Shown piece by piece: positions 1 to 11,600 of a stretch of DNA of 21,076 nucleotides; the first letter of the stretch is position 1; every line of letters begins with the position of its first letter. The DNA is from Chara braunii. Its lineage: Eukaryota > Streptophyta > Charophyceae > Charales > Characeae. The DNA lies in the NCBI GenBank assembly GCA_003427395.1, contig BFEA01000221.1, positions 2,280,745 to 2,301,820 on the forward strand. The letters are read 5' to 3'. The notes beneath the pieces were generated by a model. That model was not told the origin of the DNA. It made no database searches and was given only the letters and a program-made list of their open reading frames with translations. Made by a program: the position numbers and the translations under genes.

Positions 1-569
1 CCTGATTGGAAAAAGAGAATAATTTGTTTTCAATTGGTCCTGTGTAATGGAAGTAAGCCTTGGTTATTAGGTCACAGTGAGTGTCAGTGACGCCACGTCC
101 GTGTTTAGTAAGCAACGAATATGACGGTGAGAGTTGTCCAGGTTATTGCTAACCGACCGGTACGAGGAAAACTCTCCCTTACGGCACCCGACTCTCGAGT
201 GCTTCGTCTCCAAACGATGCCTGAAAGCACACAAACAGACAACCGAGGAGATGATTGAGCTGCGGGGAAAAAAAGGGAAAAAAAAAGAAAAACCAACAAC
301 AAGAACAAAAACAGGGAAATTGTCAAAAGAGGGAAACGAAGTTGGATGAGGAGGAAAATCAGTTCCTCCCATCCATACCTTCGAATGGCTTTTTAACGGA
401 CGCCAGATTAATGAAGGAAATTCGTACGAAAGTCCTGGCGGATAGATGCTCGAGTACCATCCTCCCAGAACCGAAGAGGGGCAGGCTGTTGGTAAATGTC
501 TCCGGAGGAGGAAAAATGGTTCTCCACGTGTCCTTTGCAGTCCTTAACGAACGCCAGATTAATGAGGCA
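1..569. other. Unresolved flank left of LINE copy 1
   Basis: No recognisable gene is seen. An A/G-rich stretch lies near 265-330. A reading frame crosses 255-596 on the plus strand; it has a lysine-rich start and no family motif that I recognise. Its last codons overlap the LINE endonuclease remnant in the wrong frame, so I do not call it a gene. The segment could be host intergenic DNA, or an older repeat into which LINE copy 1 inserted. Confidence 0.4.
395..567 (+). repeat. 22-23 bp direct repeat, about 150 bp apart
   Basis: The motif AACGRACGCCAGATTAATGA followed by AGG or GG occurs at 395-417 and again at 546-567. The two copies differ by one substitution and one indel. The second copy abuts the point where LINE homology begins (about 570). 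It may be a target duplication around a small insertion (418-545) or a local tandem duplication. I did not find the motif again after the LINE poly(A) at 4471. Confidence 0.6.
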
Positions 570-571
570 AG

Positions 572-3500
572 CTGTCAGACCATCAGCCGGTCATAGTGGA
601 TGTAATTGCAAAGGATATGGTGGAACGACATCGTCCTCCATTTAGATTAAATGATGGGATCTTGAAAGATGAAGGAGTAGTGAATTGGGTAAACGTACAT
701 ATGCAAAACTGGCAAAACGCGAAAGATCCCTTTGAAAACCTTGATCAATGGGCAGAAACGGGCCTAGCAATTGTGCAGTCGACCCTCAAGGAGTTCTCTA
801 GGATGAAAGCAGCGACACAGACATGGAAGGAGAGATCTCTAATAAAATGTATAAGAGAAGCTGAAGACAAAATGGGGACAGACTCTTTTACAGACCACTA
901 TTGGACAGAGAAAAGATTGGAGTTCCTCACTCAGTTAGAACTTTTAGAGGTGCAGAAGCAGAACGAATGGCAAGAATGCCTGAGAATTAGAGGTATCATA
1001 GGTTATGATAAGATCACTAAATTGACCTTCAGGTCATTAATTATGAGACACTCCAAACCTTTGGTCAGAGAATTGACACACCCATTTGCTCTTGAAACCC
1101 CGATTGCCACAGACTCAGCGGACTGCCTATGCGTTGTAATATTATAGGGATATAGTTTCTACAAGGCGCCCTTATGACCCCCCTGGTTTGGACCTAGCGG
1201 AATTCTCAGACTTTTGGAATCCGGTAACAAAGAAGATCTCACAAGCAGCGAAGGAAGAGTTAGAAGCCCCAATGACACAAAGGGAAATAAGGCAGGCAGC
1301 TAACTTGATGGCCAAGGGTAAATGTCGAGGTTTGGACGACCTACCCATCGAATTGTACCTGGCCTGTTGAGATTCTTTTGCCCCCTTTGTATGTGAAAGA
1401 TATAACAGGGCCTTCAAGTTGGAGATAAGTTCTTTTCCCCCCAGTTTCACAAAGGGGATGATAACCCTGCTTTACAAAAAGGAGATAAAAGGCAAGTAAA
1501 AAATTAGAGACCAATATCATTGTTGAACGTGGTGTATAAGTTATTCGCAAAGACTATGGCTATCCGCTTGGCCAAACTACACCCAAAGCTAATGGGATGG
1601 GAGTAGGGGGCGTTTGTCAGATGGAGATCTATATTTGACAATATAATGGTAACAATCAAAACCCTAGAAATAATTGGAAAAAAAAAAGGGACGTAGCAAT
1701 ACTCTTATTGGACATGGAAAAAGCATACGATAAAGTCGGATGGTGTTTTGTACACACATCCCTAAGGAAAATGGGGTTTGGGGATGGATTCTGTAGAGCC
1801 GCGGAAGCTAGTTATCATCAAGCACAGTCGGTAGTGGTGGTAAACGGTAGGCTTTCAGAAGAGTTTTGTCTCACTAGGTCCTTAAGACAAGGGTGCCCTC
1901 TGCCCCCGCTCTTGTTTGTTCTGCAGCAGGAAGTGCTGCTAGAAAATATTAGAACAAATAATTGTTTACGAGGATTGAAAATCACCGTGCAAACCCAATG
2001 AAAAGGAGGGGCAATCGCAGATGATTTGACAGTCGCGTGTGAGAACACCGAAGAAGCTATGCTAGAACTAAGAGAAGTATTAAAGAAGTACTGTGAATTA
2101 TCTTAGGCTTTAAAAGATTGGGACAAATCAACCTACTTCCTCCCCCTCCCCCCAAGGTTTTGTGTGTGGATTGGGGTTTGGGACAAATACCTGCTAACTC
2201 GGCCGACCGCTTTTTGAGAGTGCAAGTCTCCTTGTCGGATTGCGTAGAGATACAAGACTCATTGGTGGTGGAAAAAGTAACATCAAGAATCACGAGTTGG
2301 ATAAGGAATCATAAGCTCCCTCTGTATGGAAGAGCGTTGGTCCTGATATCAGCAGCCTTGTCAATCTTATGGTCCCCCCTGTCAATGCATCTATTGGGAG
2401 AGGAAGCCTATGCGAGCATCAAGAGGAGTGCAACCCGTTATCTATGGAGACCAATGACATCAGAACATCGAGGTTAGCTTACCAAGGCAGCCTGGGAGAT
2501 AGTGACAACACTAAGAGGTCAAGGGGGACTGGGGATCTTGGACCCAGTACAACAAAATTTGGGGCTTTTGGGGAAATGGGTCATATCTGCAGTCTTTGGT
2601 AACAGAGATAAATTGTGGGTAAGATTAGTTGAAATAATTTTGGCAAAAGAGTGGAATTTGGCACATCCATCGCATGTTTGGATATGCCTATTTATCCCCT
2701 CTTTTCTAAACAGATGCCCAAAGTCCAAAGCCTAGAAGAACATAATACAAGCATGGAAAAAAGTGCAGCCTACCCAGAGAAACCCCCCAAATACCAAACA
2801 AGAAATTTTAAATCAAATCCTGTTTGAAAACGAGTTTATCAAACAAGAAAATGGTTCGTGCTTCCCTGTAGATGGGAGGAGGGGTTCCTTTTGAAGGGCT
2901 TGGGTGGAGAGAGGGGTGTTGCAAATAAGGGGCATTTGGAGCGTAGAAAACAAAGATTGGGCCCCGACTGAAGATCTAAAAAGGAAACTAATACACCTGC
3001 AGAATGTCTCGGGAAACTTACTAAAGTTGCAAGAGGCGATTCCGGCCTACTGACTCTGTATGTTGAGGAGTGAGAAAGAGAAACCGCCGGACACTTGTGG
3101 GAAGGCCCGGAGGATCCAAGGACGGTCCTTAAGATTTTAGGACCTGAGCTGGACCAAGGGACTAGAGTAAAACAGTGGAGTGAGTACCGAGTGACCAAAG
3201 AGGGTGTGAGTCTAAAGTTTCAAGGAGAAAAGGTGATCTCAACAACAGGAGAGTTTACGGAGGTGAGAGTGTGAACTTATAACTCTGAAAAAATACGGGT
3301 CACGCTCATCACCCATTCCCCTGAAACCCTGCGAATTGAACCCTTGCTAATGGGATGGAAGGACATAGGTAAGAGAGACAACTTTCTTCCGGCTCTTCGA
3401 TATAAAACCAGAGTAGGAGTTCAAATACTACAATCGGCTAAAAAGTTACAACCAATTACAATAGCACGGGATAGAGCGTTAAACAAGTCGGGTTTTCAGC

Positions 3501-4111
3501 TAGGGGACACAAATTGGCTTAGATGATACCCTTTCAGAAACAAACTAGTATTATGTGGTCTCAAATTCTCAATCATTGTTTGTCACTGCGTCAGCTTCTT
3601 CGTTGGCAACTCGAGGAATGGATATCGATCAAACGTGCTCAAGATGTAAATGAGGATGGGAGACGACGAACCATCTTTGGTTATACTGTCCCTATGGAGT
3701 TGGTGGACAACACATTGGCAAACTCTGACGGGAGGAAGTTTCAAGTGCTCCCACGAATGGACCTTATATGGTAAATGCGAGGAACTGCATGATCTGGAAA
3801 AGGGATAGGGGTAAGTGACCCTAGTCTGCAGAGGTATAATAATGCAAGTGATTTTGGAGCGCGAGGAATGATGGAGTCTTCAGACAGAATGCTCAGACCC
3901 TTCCAAAACAAACAACAAAAGTGTTAACCTTATTGAGGCGGTCCATAGTGGCAGATTGGCAAGTCAAGGCCCTGAACCGTAAAAAAGGAGGGATCTGGTT
4001 CAAAAGACTTGGGCGTTAGATGGTAAGTTGGCGTCAGTCTCAACGGAAGGCGGACTTAAACTCACAACCTTGTTGTTACCGGGAACAGGAACAACGATAG
4101 AACCGGGTTAG
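572..4111 (+). pseudogene. LINE ORF2 remnant (endonuclease end, RT, C-terminal finger), copy 1
   Basis: The ORF2 polyprotein would nick target DNA and reverse-transcribe the element's RNA. This copy is broken by many stops and frameshifts. Visible parts in order: SDHQPV (575-592), the end of an APE endonuclease; a linker matching copy 2 (596-1147); an RT entry block, GKCRGLDDLPIELY (1318-1359); RPISLLN (1508-1528) after a stop; motif A, LLDMEKAYDKVGW, from 1705; RQGCPLPPLLF near 1887; and motif C, AIADDLTV (2011-2034), with both Asp codons kept. A region ending GGLGILDPVQQNLGLLGKW lies near 2530. A C-x2-C-x8-H-x4-C finger with a stop inside it lies near 3637-3690, and the final QKTWA block near 3999 matches copy 3. 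Stops at 1368, 1999, 2733, 3051 and 3651 stand where another copy has Trp. The A-run just before the RT motif A hosts a frameshift. The 3' limit is approximate. Confidence 0.85.
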
Positions 4112-4339
4112 GTTCGGAGCTTGGAGAGATCCAAAGTAGGATTCTATCATTAAGAGAGGAAATTAGTTCAAACCTTGAAGGAGTTAGTATAATGAAGGGG
4201 AAGTAAAGAAGGATACGGTGATTTAGTTGAAAGTTGTGAACTTCAAGAGGATAGGGTGATTTAGTTGAAAGTTGTGAAGAAGTGCTTCTAGGTACCAGTT
4301 GCAGGGGAATAGGATAGGACTTAGGATTGTGTTTGGTTC

Positions 4340-4471
4340 TGCTCACTGATGAAGCTAAACCGGCTCATGTTGTCGGGATAACTCCGGGTCGAATTGTGAG
4401 GTTCCCGGCCTCGTTTTGATATTTGCTATATAAAAAACGAAGCATCTCTTAAAAAAAAAAAAAAAAAAAAA
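4340..4471 (+). other. Conserved LINE 3'-terminal module and poly(A), copy 1
   Basis: The block around 4374-4412 (GGATAACTCCGGGTCGAATT and the following TGTGAGGTTCCCGGCCTCGT) recurs near 13266-13305 in copy 2 and near 19786-19823 in copy 3, always close to the 3' end. Here it is followed by 21 A. The part GTGAGG-TTCCCGG-CCTCGT can fold as a 6-bp stem (two G-T pairs) with a 7-nt loop. Its 3'-terminal conservation suggests a role in RT recognition; that is inference. Confidence 0.75.
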
Positions 4472-4764
4472 TCGCGCCTTGGCTACGTTCCCACGCTTTG
4501 CGTGATATATAAACTCGTCAGGCGTGAGGAGGCAAGAGCGATGATTTGGCCGGATTTTGCGACAATATGAGGAGGTATAGGTTGTTTATCGAGGTAGCCA
4601 CAAGCGAGGGTCTGCTGGCTTCTGCGGGGACGTACCCAGAAGCTGGAGCCGTTGATGACCCTCGGCTGACGGTTTGGTCGGAGGGACGCCTAGCGTTGAT
4701 TCAGAGGTTCGGAATAGCAACCAACAGTGGCCGTTTAATTCACGACGCCAGAAGACGACACGGT
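4472..4764. other. Spacer between LINE copy 1 and repeat A
   Basis: No gene is supported. An open frame from 4546 starts at TTG and only becomes long because it runs into repeat A, ending in the lysines encoded by that repeat's A-rich run. No homology to the other copies in the window was seen here. Confidence 0.4.
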
Positions 4765-5125
4765 GGGTGTGGTCCCATTAGCAGTCGGATAGGAGTGTGG
4801 CCGTTCCAGTGTGACACTGAGTGGCAACGGCCTGACATGTTCATTACAAATTTCTGGGGTGAGAAAACAGGAGAAAGGCAAAAAAAAAACAAAAAAAAAC
4901 GGAGACCTCCCACCTGAAACCACGGCAGAGTGCCTCCCAACCATCAGATCACGAATGATCTGATGGTGGTGGTTGCAACAACAGTGCAGAAAGTAACTGC
5001 CACATTTTCTAGAAGAAACTCAACTTCTGCCAGCAGTGATCCTGACGCCCTTCATATACTCCGTGATTGAAGGAGGGTTTCACCCAATGAGATAATTCCA
5101 CATCAGCAAGCAAAATACTGAAAAT
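4765..5125 (+). mobile_element. Repeat A: partial copy of the TIR element B family
   Basis: This segment aligns in the same orientation with 19092-19479 along its whole length, starting at the same terminal GGGTGTGGTCCCATTAGCAG. It carries the same A-rich run, the same hairpin (4941-4966) and the same end at CAAAATACTGAAAAT. Element B has an extra duplicated piece of roughly 35 bp near 19322-19390 that is absent here. The right part of the element, including the right TIR, is missing, so this is a truncated copy. No transposase coding is present. Confidence 0.8.
4941..4966. repeat. Perfect hairpin, 11-bp arms, inside repeat A
   Basis: CCATCAGATCA, a CGAA loop, then TGATCTGATGG. The counterpart at 19265-19290 keeps the fold with one A-to-G change that leaves a G-T pair. 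Confidence 0.9.
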
Positions 5126-5900
5126 GGCGGTCTTCTGACCGGCGGCGAGGCAGGAACGGCTGAAGTGTGCGCGCTGAAGGTCTACCGTGTGTTCGGCTGC
5201 CACCTGTGCTCATTGCCTGCCGCGTGTCACATGGAGGGTCGTTCAAGTTCTCTCGTTTTCTGGTGACCCATCGATCGATCAATCACAGCGGTGGGGCGCA
5301 AAGCGTGCTAAAAAAGATTCGTCGGACGGAAAATTATGAGGAAAACAAAAAATAAAAAAGAAAGAAGAGGATGGAGGGGAAAATAATGTAGCTGAAGTCG
5401 GGTAGGGACAGTCGGAAACGTGACGGTAAGGGGGCGCCATTCTCGTAATTTTCAAAGCACCGTCCAACTCCCGCGTGGTATGAGGTTACTGCGTCTCCCT
5501 CTGTGGAATATCAGGGGGCAAGGAGTTTCCGGTCGTGGTTGACGCGACTACGTTCGTGGAGAAGGAACCGGCATGCAATAAGGACATCTAGGTTTCACTG
5601 GAGAGTATCGGGCTACGAGAGACTATAGGGCACGAATGTATAAGTCTCGAACGTGGGCACAATTGGTGTGCATTGGTCGACATCCTGTTATGCTCAAGAC
5701 GATAAGGGAGTAAACGAAGACCTCATGATTTGAGAAAGGTATAACACTCATTAACAACAATATCCCAATCTATTTATGCCTTATATTTATTGTTTAAAAT
5801 TTCTACGTGTGTTTATTTATAGATAGTTTCGACATGTTTGTAGCTACGTAAATTAGTACAGGACACTTGCGTGAACAATCGTTCCTTAAAGAAGATTCCG
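5126..5900 (+). other. Region upstream of LINE copy 2 ORF1, possible 5' UTR
   Basis: No supported gene. 5126-5480 is mixed in composition with an A/G-rich stretch near 5335-5385. 5700-5870 is AT-rich. Part of this region, perhaps from about 5480, may be the 5' UTR of LINE copy 2, since ORF1 starts at 5901. No second full-length copy is available here to define the element's 5' end. Confidence 0.35.
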
Positions 5901-8615
5901 ATGGCGGAAGGCATCGGGGACTCCCCCTCTGCCTCAGCCCCACCTCCACCCTCTACCCCCCCTCCTCTAATGACAGATTCAGAGAAACAGAGGATACAGA
6001 GTATTCTAAGCGCTTGCTATGCCGACGGGACCAACACAGTGGAAGTAGGGGATGGTTTTGTCAAAGTCACCATTAATCCGGAAGTTCTCAGAGTCCAGGT
6101 CGACTGGATGAAAGAACACGCCGTCACGGTTCTTTTCGGTGATGAATCTACTTCCCTCCCAGTCGACGTTAAAAAACGGATAGTGCGAATATATGAGGAT
6201 GGGTGAGCGACAAATCCACAGATTAGCGTAGTGTCGAAACGAGGACTGTTTCATAATGAATGTAGAAACCTCATGACATACGTGGCTACCTCCTCACAGG
6301 TAGCCACTTTCATGCTTCACAAACTGTGAATGGACGAAAACCAACTCCATGAGTGGAGAGAAGTAATGAGATACAAGTTTTTTTGGATGAGATGGTTGTT
6401 AGTACCGATCGCGACTCTTCCACAACTGGAAACAGTGATAGAAGAGACCTTTGGTTCCATCCTGAAAACACATCCGTTTTATGAGAAACCTGGTTGTCCG
6501 GAACTGCAAAATGTTCGCTTTGACTTGGCACCATCGGCACGATTGCGATTTAAGCCATGGTTGGTAGTGGACATGGCAGAGCATGGCTTCACGGAAATCG
6601 AAGTCATAAGCGTCGATACCCCCTGGTGTGCGGATTGTAGAAGATATTACCACTTCGCAGGAGATCCCGATTGCCCAAAGAATCCGAGTCAGAAAAGTCA
6701 AAATAAACGGGGTCAAAAAGGGGACTCCAGGCAGGAGAGGTCGAAGAACAAACACCAGGAGGGTTTGAAAGAGAAACAGAAGGAAGGAAAGGATAAAAGG
6801 AAGGGACGCGCAGGTAAGGATAGGGGGGGGACCTCAAGCTTAAAGAATGGGGAAAAGGATAAAGAAGTTGAGCCCGGGGACCCAGAGAAGGGAAACCCCG
6901 TCCCAATCCCGGCTTCCAACAAAGGGAAAGAGATACTAGTAGTGTGAAAAAAGCGCTCTAAACGAACCTACTGGGAAGTAGTTAAGAACGGGGGAACCCG
7001 TCTGACTGACAAAGCACAGTCAAAAGACGTGGAGAGAGAGACAAACAAGAGATAAGAAAGAATGGAGACTTTGACGTGCACGAGGAAGGGGAAGAAGAGG
7101 ATAAGGAGGTGGTGGAGGAGGAAGAAGAGGAAGATGAGGAAGACGAGAAAGAGAAAAGTGAGGGGGGTTTGAAATAGCATGCGGCCCACGACGACGTGGA
7201 ATTGGAAAAAGTCGGTCAAAAGTCCGAGTCCGAAGAGGAGGAGGAACGCGACACGGGAACGAAAATAGGAAACACTGAGGACAAAGTATTCGAGGAAAGA
7301 GATGGGGAGGAGGAGGATGAAGGGGGAACGAAAGATGAGGAAGGTGGAGAAAAGTTGGGAATTGCTGAAGGGAAAGAGGTGGCTAAGTCCTCCCATAAAC
7401 AGACAAAGGAGGGGGAAGATACAGTTCGGAGAAAGGAAGATAAAAGCCCCGTGGAGAACGATGAGATGGAGAGAAAGAGAACGGAATCCGACCCTCCAAT
7501 GAGGGAGGAGGGGAATACAGAGAAACAGGAAAAAGGACAAACTCCAAAAGAGGAGGAGACGAACGAGAAATGGGAAACAGGAGTAGAGGAAGAGAACCAG
7601 GGGGTCAGTGAGAACGAATCAGAGGAAGATATATTGGGTATGGTAGGGGACTCTATGCAGAGGATCACTGACCCTACAGGAGGAACCTCGTATGGAGAAA
7701 GAGATAACTTGGAGTTTTTCGGCCTTCTCAATTGGAGAAGCCCCGGAGAACTTCAAAGTATATCAAAATGGATCCTTCGAAGGACTGCCAAGGGAGGACA
7801 AGCACTCCCCCCGAACTGAAGAGATGATCTCTTCACATCCAAACATGGCAAGCGAGACAGGTCCCAACAAACTGTTTCACAACACAGTATTAGGAGGATC
7901 CCGGTCAAAAAAAGCCAAAAGGAATGATTCCTCAAGCATGGGGACGGCCCGAGACGATCTCACTGACACATCACCGGAATCAGTGCAGAAAGGGGACACC
8001 ACGGGGCGGAAGAGCAGTTACATTTATCGAGTCAGCCGTAAGGAACTGTCCCGAGCTGGACCAATGAAAACGTTTTCACTTGCAGACAGATCGAAGGGCA
8101 CAGTGAAAAAAAAATTAATCCCACTGATATGCTCGGAAGTGACGCCCAATGACACACTGGTCCTTACTCGTTTGACGAATAATGAGGCCTTGGAGATACC
8201 ATCAATCCCGGTAAACGCGACACCCAGTGACAAAGAGGTGGCGGAGCTGACAAAGAGGCACGTCCTCCATCACACAAGCTCAGTGGTATCACTCCCCACA
8301 TTCAAACTGAATCGATACCTTTCATTAATGGAAAATGGGGCGCCCATGACCTTTTATTTTGCCGTGTTGGGATTGAAATCAATCACTATCTCTTTTGACA
8401 GGTGGTGTGACCTACGCGTCCACTGGATCCCGTTACAGGAATTGTTGACCAACAGGACAAATAGGACCTCGCCCCTGCACCTCCAAGGAGGAAGACAGGG
8501 GGCGGTGGTCTCGGAATGGGCCAAGCATGCATGCTTACAGGGTAAACTTTCAGATGAGAATATCTCACGTCTATTGTCAGCAATCCGTAACGGGATTCCT
8601 CAACAGAGGGAGTAG
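5901..8615 (+). pseudogene. LINE ORF1 (gag-like, zinc-knuckle protein), broken
   Basis: ORF1 products of LINEs bind the element RNA. The ATG at 5901 (MAEGIGDSPSAS) is chosen because the frame upstream has only a GTG. One frame runs from 5901 to about 7050, interrupted by TGA at 6204, 6327 and 6945. It encodes a Pro/Ser-rich start, a folded-looking region (about 6000-6620) and a zinc knuckle C-x2-C-x4-H-x6-C (6627-6674, CADCRRYYHFAGDPDC). This order resembles plant ORF1 proteins with a DUF4283-like domain plus a CCHC knuckle. A Lys-rich basic stretch follows (6690-6900). After a frameshift a very acidic Glu/Asp stretch covers about 7075-7650, with a TAG at about 7174-7176. A second shift near 7690-7740 leads to the C-terminal part ending at 8615. 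Opposite charges in adjacent segments are unusual. The exact fold of the C-terminal part is not recognised. Confidence 0.75.
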
Positions 8616-8688
8616 ACAGGAAGTCGTCCGATGACTGTACTACCCCCTTCGGAGAGCCGTATCCAACTTAACGGCGGATGCAGACCCG

Positions 8689-11600
8689 ATGGTCCATCCG
8701 CCTAAGACCCATATAGCTTCTTGGAACATACGTGGCTTGGGAGACACGAACCGTAGATTCAAAAGGGCGTATCTGCGCCAGTGGATACACTCCACAAATG
8801 TGCAGATTCTAGGACTGCAGGAAACAAAACTCAATGACGATAAAATCAGGGAAGCGGTAACTCTGTGGGATGACCCCCAAGTTTGGTCCCCTGCAGTAGG
8901 AACTTGTGGGGGAGTTGCAGTCCTGATTGATAAAAATTTAAATATTACAGAGATGGACTCCTTCTCTGATACGGAAGGTCGGATAGCAAGGATAAAGTTT
9001 TACTGGGTAATGAAGAATGGGCTATCATGTCAATATATGCACCAATAGAACTCAACCGAAGGGTGAACTTTTTAGAGAGTCCCAACTTTATTCCAGATAC
9101 AGAAAATCTAATCCTACTAGGGGATTGAAACACGGTTCTAATCCCAGGATTGGACTCGCTGTCCAGACACCCCGCAAGAGCGGATACAGAAATGCTTACA
9201 GAATTTATGAGCTCACAAGTGTAGACGGATGTTTTTCGAATCTTAAACCCGGACACAAATAGCTTCTCATGGTATGGTCCATGATCGTCCAGAAGGACCC
9301 AAGTCCCTCGTAGCCGATTGGATCTAATTTTGGTCAGGGGGGCTCCCTGGGACAAATGTTGTTGGGCAGAAGTCCAATACGCCTCTCTGTCGGATCAGCA
9401 TCTCGTTTTAATGAACGTAATAGCAGTGGACATTGTGGAAAAGGAGAGACCTCCCTTCAGACTAAATGTGAACCTTTTGAAGGACGATGGGATCAAGTCA
9501 TGTGTCACGAATCAAATGAGCGCATGGGAAGATGCTAAGGACCTATTTGGGAATCACCTAGAGTGGGCCGAAGTAGGAATAAACATTATCAGAGCTGCCC
9601 TGATGAACGTTTCGAGGATGAAAGCGGTTGCCCAGTCTTGGAAAGAAAAGCAACTCAAGGACGAAATCGAGCAGGCAGAAAGAGAGATGGGCGGGGATCC
9701 GTTTTACTATTAGTCCAAAAAGAGGAATAAGACAATTATCAAATTAGAGAAAGTAGAAGTCAGTAAACAGGCCGGATGATTGGATTGGCTAAGAGTTAGA
9801 GGGATTCTAGGATACGATAGGATGACTAAGATATCTTTTTGCTCATTGATCCTTAGACAATCGAAATCCCTTATCAGGGAACTAGCCCACCCATTTGCAA
9901 TTGGCTCACCACTGGCATCAGACACAGAGACAATGTGCAACTTTGCTTTTGATTATTTCAGCGACATTGTGTCCACAAGAAGACCCTTCAACTCTTAGGA
10001 ATCGGATCTGTCCTCCGACTCCGAGTTTTGGGACAGAACCAGAGTCAGACTCTCTGCTGAGATGGTGCGGACTCTTGACGAACCCTTTTCAATAGAAGAA
10101 TTATGAAAGGCTGCCTGCCAGATGGCAATGGGTAAGTGCCCCGACTTGGACGACCTCCCAGTGGAGCTATACGTGGAATGCTGGGAGGTTTTTGACCCCT
10201 TCCTATGTGAGATCTACAACAAGATAAGAGAAGGCGGTGTACTTCCATCTGGTTTTCAAAAGGGTTACATCTCACTAATCTACAAAAAAGGAAGTAAATC
10301 CAAAGTAAGAAATTACAGACCCATCTCTGTTCTGAACGTGGCCTATATCTTAGCCAAGGCCCAAGCCATAAGGCTGACATATTTCCTATCAAAACTGATA
10401 GGACTAGAGCAAGGAACCTTTGTTAAAGGACAAACTACCTTTGATAATATCATGACCACACTACAAGCCCTTGAGATTATTGCAAAAGAAAAAAGGGAAA
10501 TTGCAGTCCTTCTACTGAATATGGAGAAGGCGTACGATAAGGTGGGCTGGTGCTTTGTGGCCACATTGTTAAACAAAATGGGATTTGGCCCGCACTTCAT
10601 GCATTGTGTGAAAGCCATATATTCAAAAGCGTTGTCGGTAGTACTGGTTAATGGTAGATTGTCTGAAGAATTCAAACTCACTCGATCCCTGCACCAAGGA
10701 TGTCCCTTGGCTCCCCTATTGTTTGTTCTACAACTATAAGTATTATTAGATAATATCAGACTTAATCCGGGGATTAGAGGTTTGAAGCTCCCCCCCACCA
10801 TACATTGGAAGGGGGGAGCGATAGCGGACAACCTCACAGTCGCATGTGAAAATTCGCAACAGTTGTTTACAGAGTTAAGAAATGTATTGGATGAGTATTG
10901 TTTTTTATCTGAGGCAGCTATAAACTGGGACTTGGATAAATCGGTTTATCAACTTCCTTCCCCATCCAGGATCTGTGTAAACTGGGACTCGGAAATATCC
11001 CCCCAGAGAGTTTAGAACGTTTGCTAGGGGTACAAGTATCACTGGCAAACTGCACACAGACTCAAGATAAGATTCTATAGGAGAAAGTGTGTGCAAGAGT
11101 TGCCGGTTGGGAAAGGAGCCATAAATTGTCTATATTTGGACGGACTCTGGTACTCACCTTAGCAACCTTTTTCATTCCATGGTTCCCCCTTACAATTCAG
11201 TACTTAAGTGACAGGGCGTACCCGACTATCAAGAGGGGATCGACATGTTACCTGTGGAAGCCAGATGCCACAGAGCAACATGACTTCATCTACAAAGTGG
11301 CGTGGGATCCAATTTGCCAACCAAGGGATAAGGGGGGCCTAGGTATGTTGGATCCGAGATATAAGAATATTGGTCTGCTAGTGAAATGAATTATAAAAGC
11401 CTATTTTTTCAAGGAATACAAACAGTGGATCCCCCTAGCAGAATATATACTAAGGAGGGACTGGGGGATAAGAGAAGACTCTAATGTGTGGGCATATCTT
11501 CTACTAACAAATTACTCCAAGAGGAAGACAAACTCTAGGGTCTGGACTGACATTTAGTCAGCCTGGCGCAAAATCAAACCAGGAAGGCTAAGGGAGCCGA

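Larger units (their letters stand above)
570..4471 (+). mobile_element. LINE copy 1, 5'-truncated, with poly(A)
   Basis: This is a non-LTR retrotransposon fragment. It starts at the very end of the endonuclease domain (SDHQPV at 575-592) and continues through the RT, the thumb-like region, the C-terminal finger and a 3' UTR to a 21-nt poly(A) at 4451-4471. Homology with copy 2 runs from 9395 onward in the same order. The 5' truncation is typical of LINE integration. The sequence after the poly(A) does not visibly match the sequence before 570, so no target-site duplication was found. The boundaries are set by homology to copy 2 and by the poly(A). Confidence 0.85.

Noticed and set aside
4374-4412. 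tRNA-like B box in the LINE terminal module (GGGTCGAATT)
   Set aside because: It resembles GGTTCGANTCC only partly, and no A box or tRNA fold lies at the right distance. It is better explained as a LINE 3' module.
4546-4917. 123-codon plus-strand frame
   Set aside because: It begins at TTG, has no family motif, and its second half is repeat A DNA including an A-rich run. Its length is a by-product of the repeat.
4735-4944. Minus-strand frames in repeat A that look conserved with 19068-19268
   Set aside because: The similarity simply follows the DNA-level repeat. The poly-Phe stretch is the A-rich run, and nothing suggests codon-level selection.
6968-7731. Long minus-strand frames rich in Ser, Pro, Phe and Leu
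   Set aside because: They are shadows of the purine-rich ORF1 coding strand.
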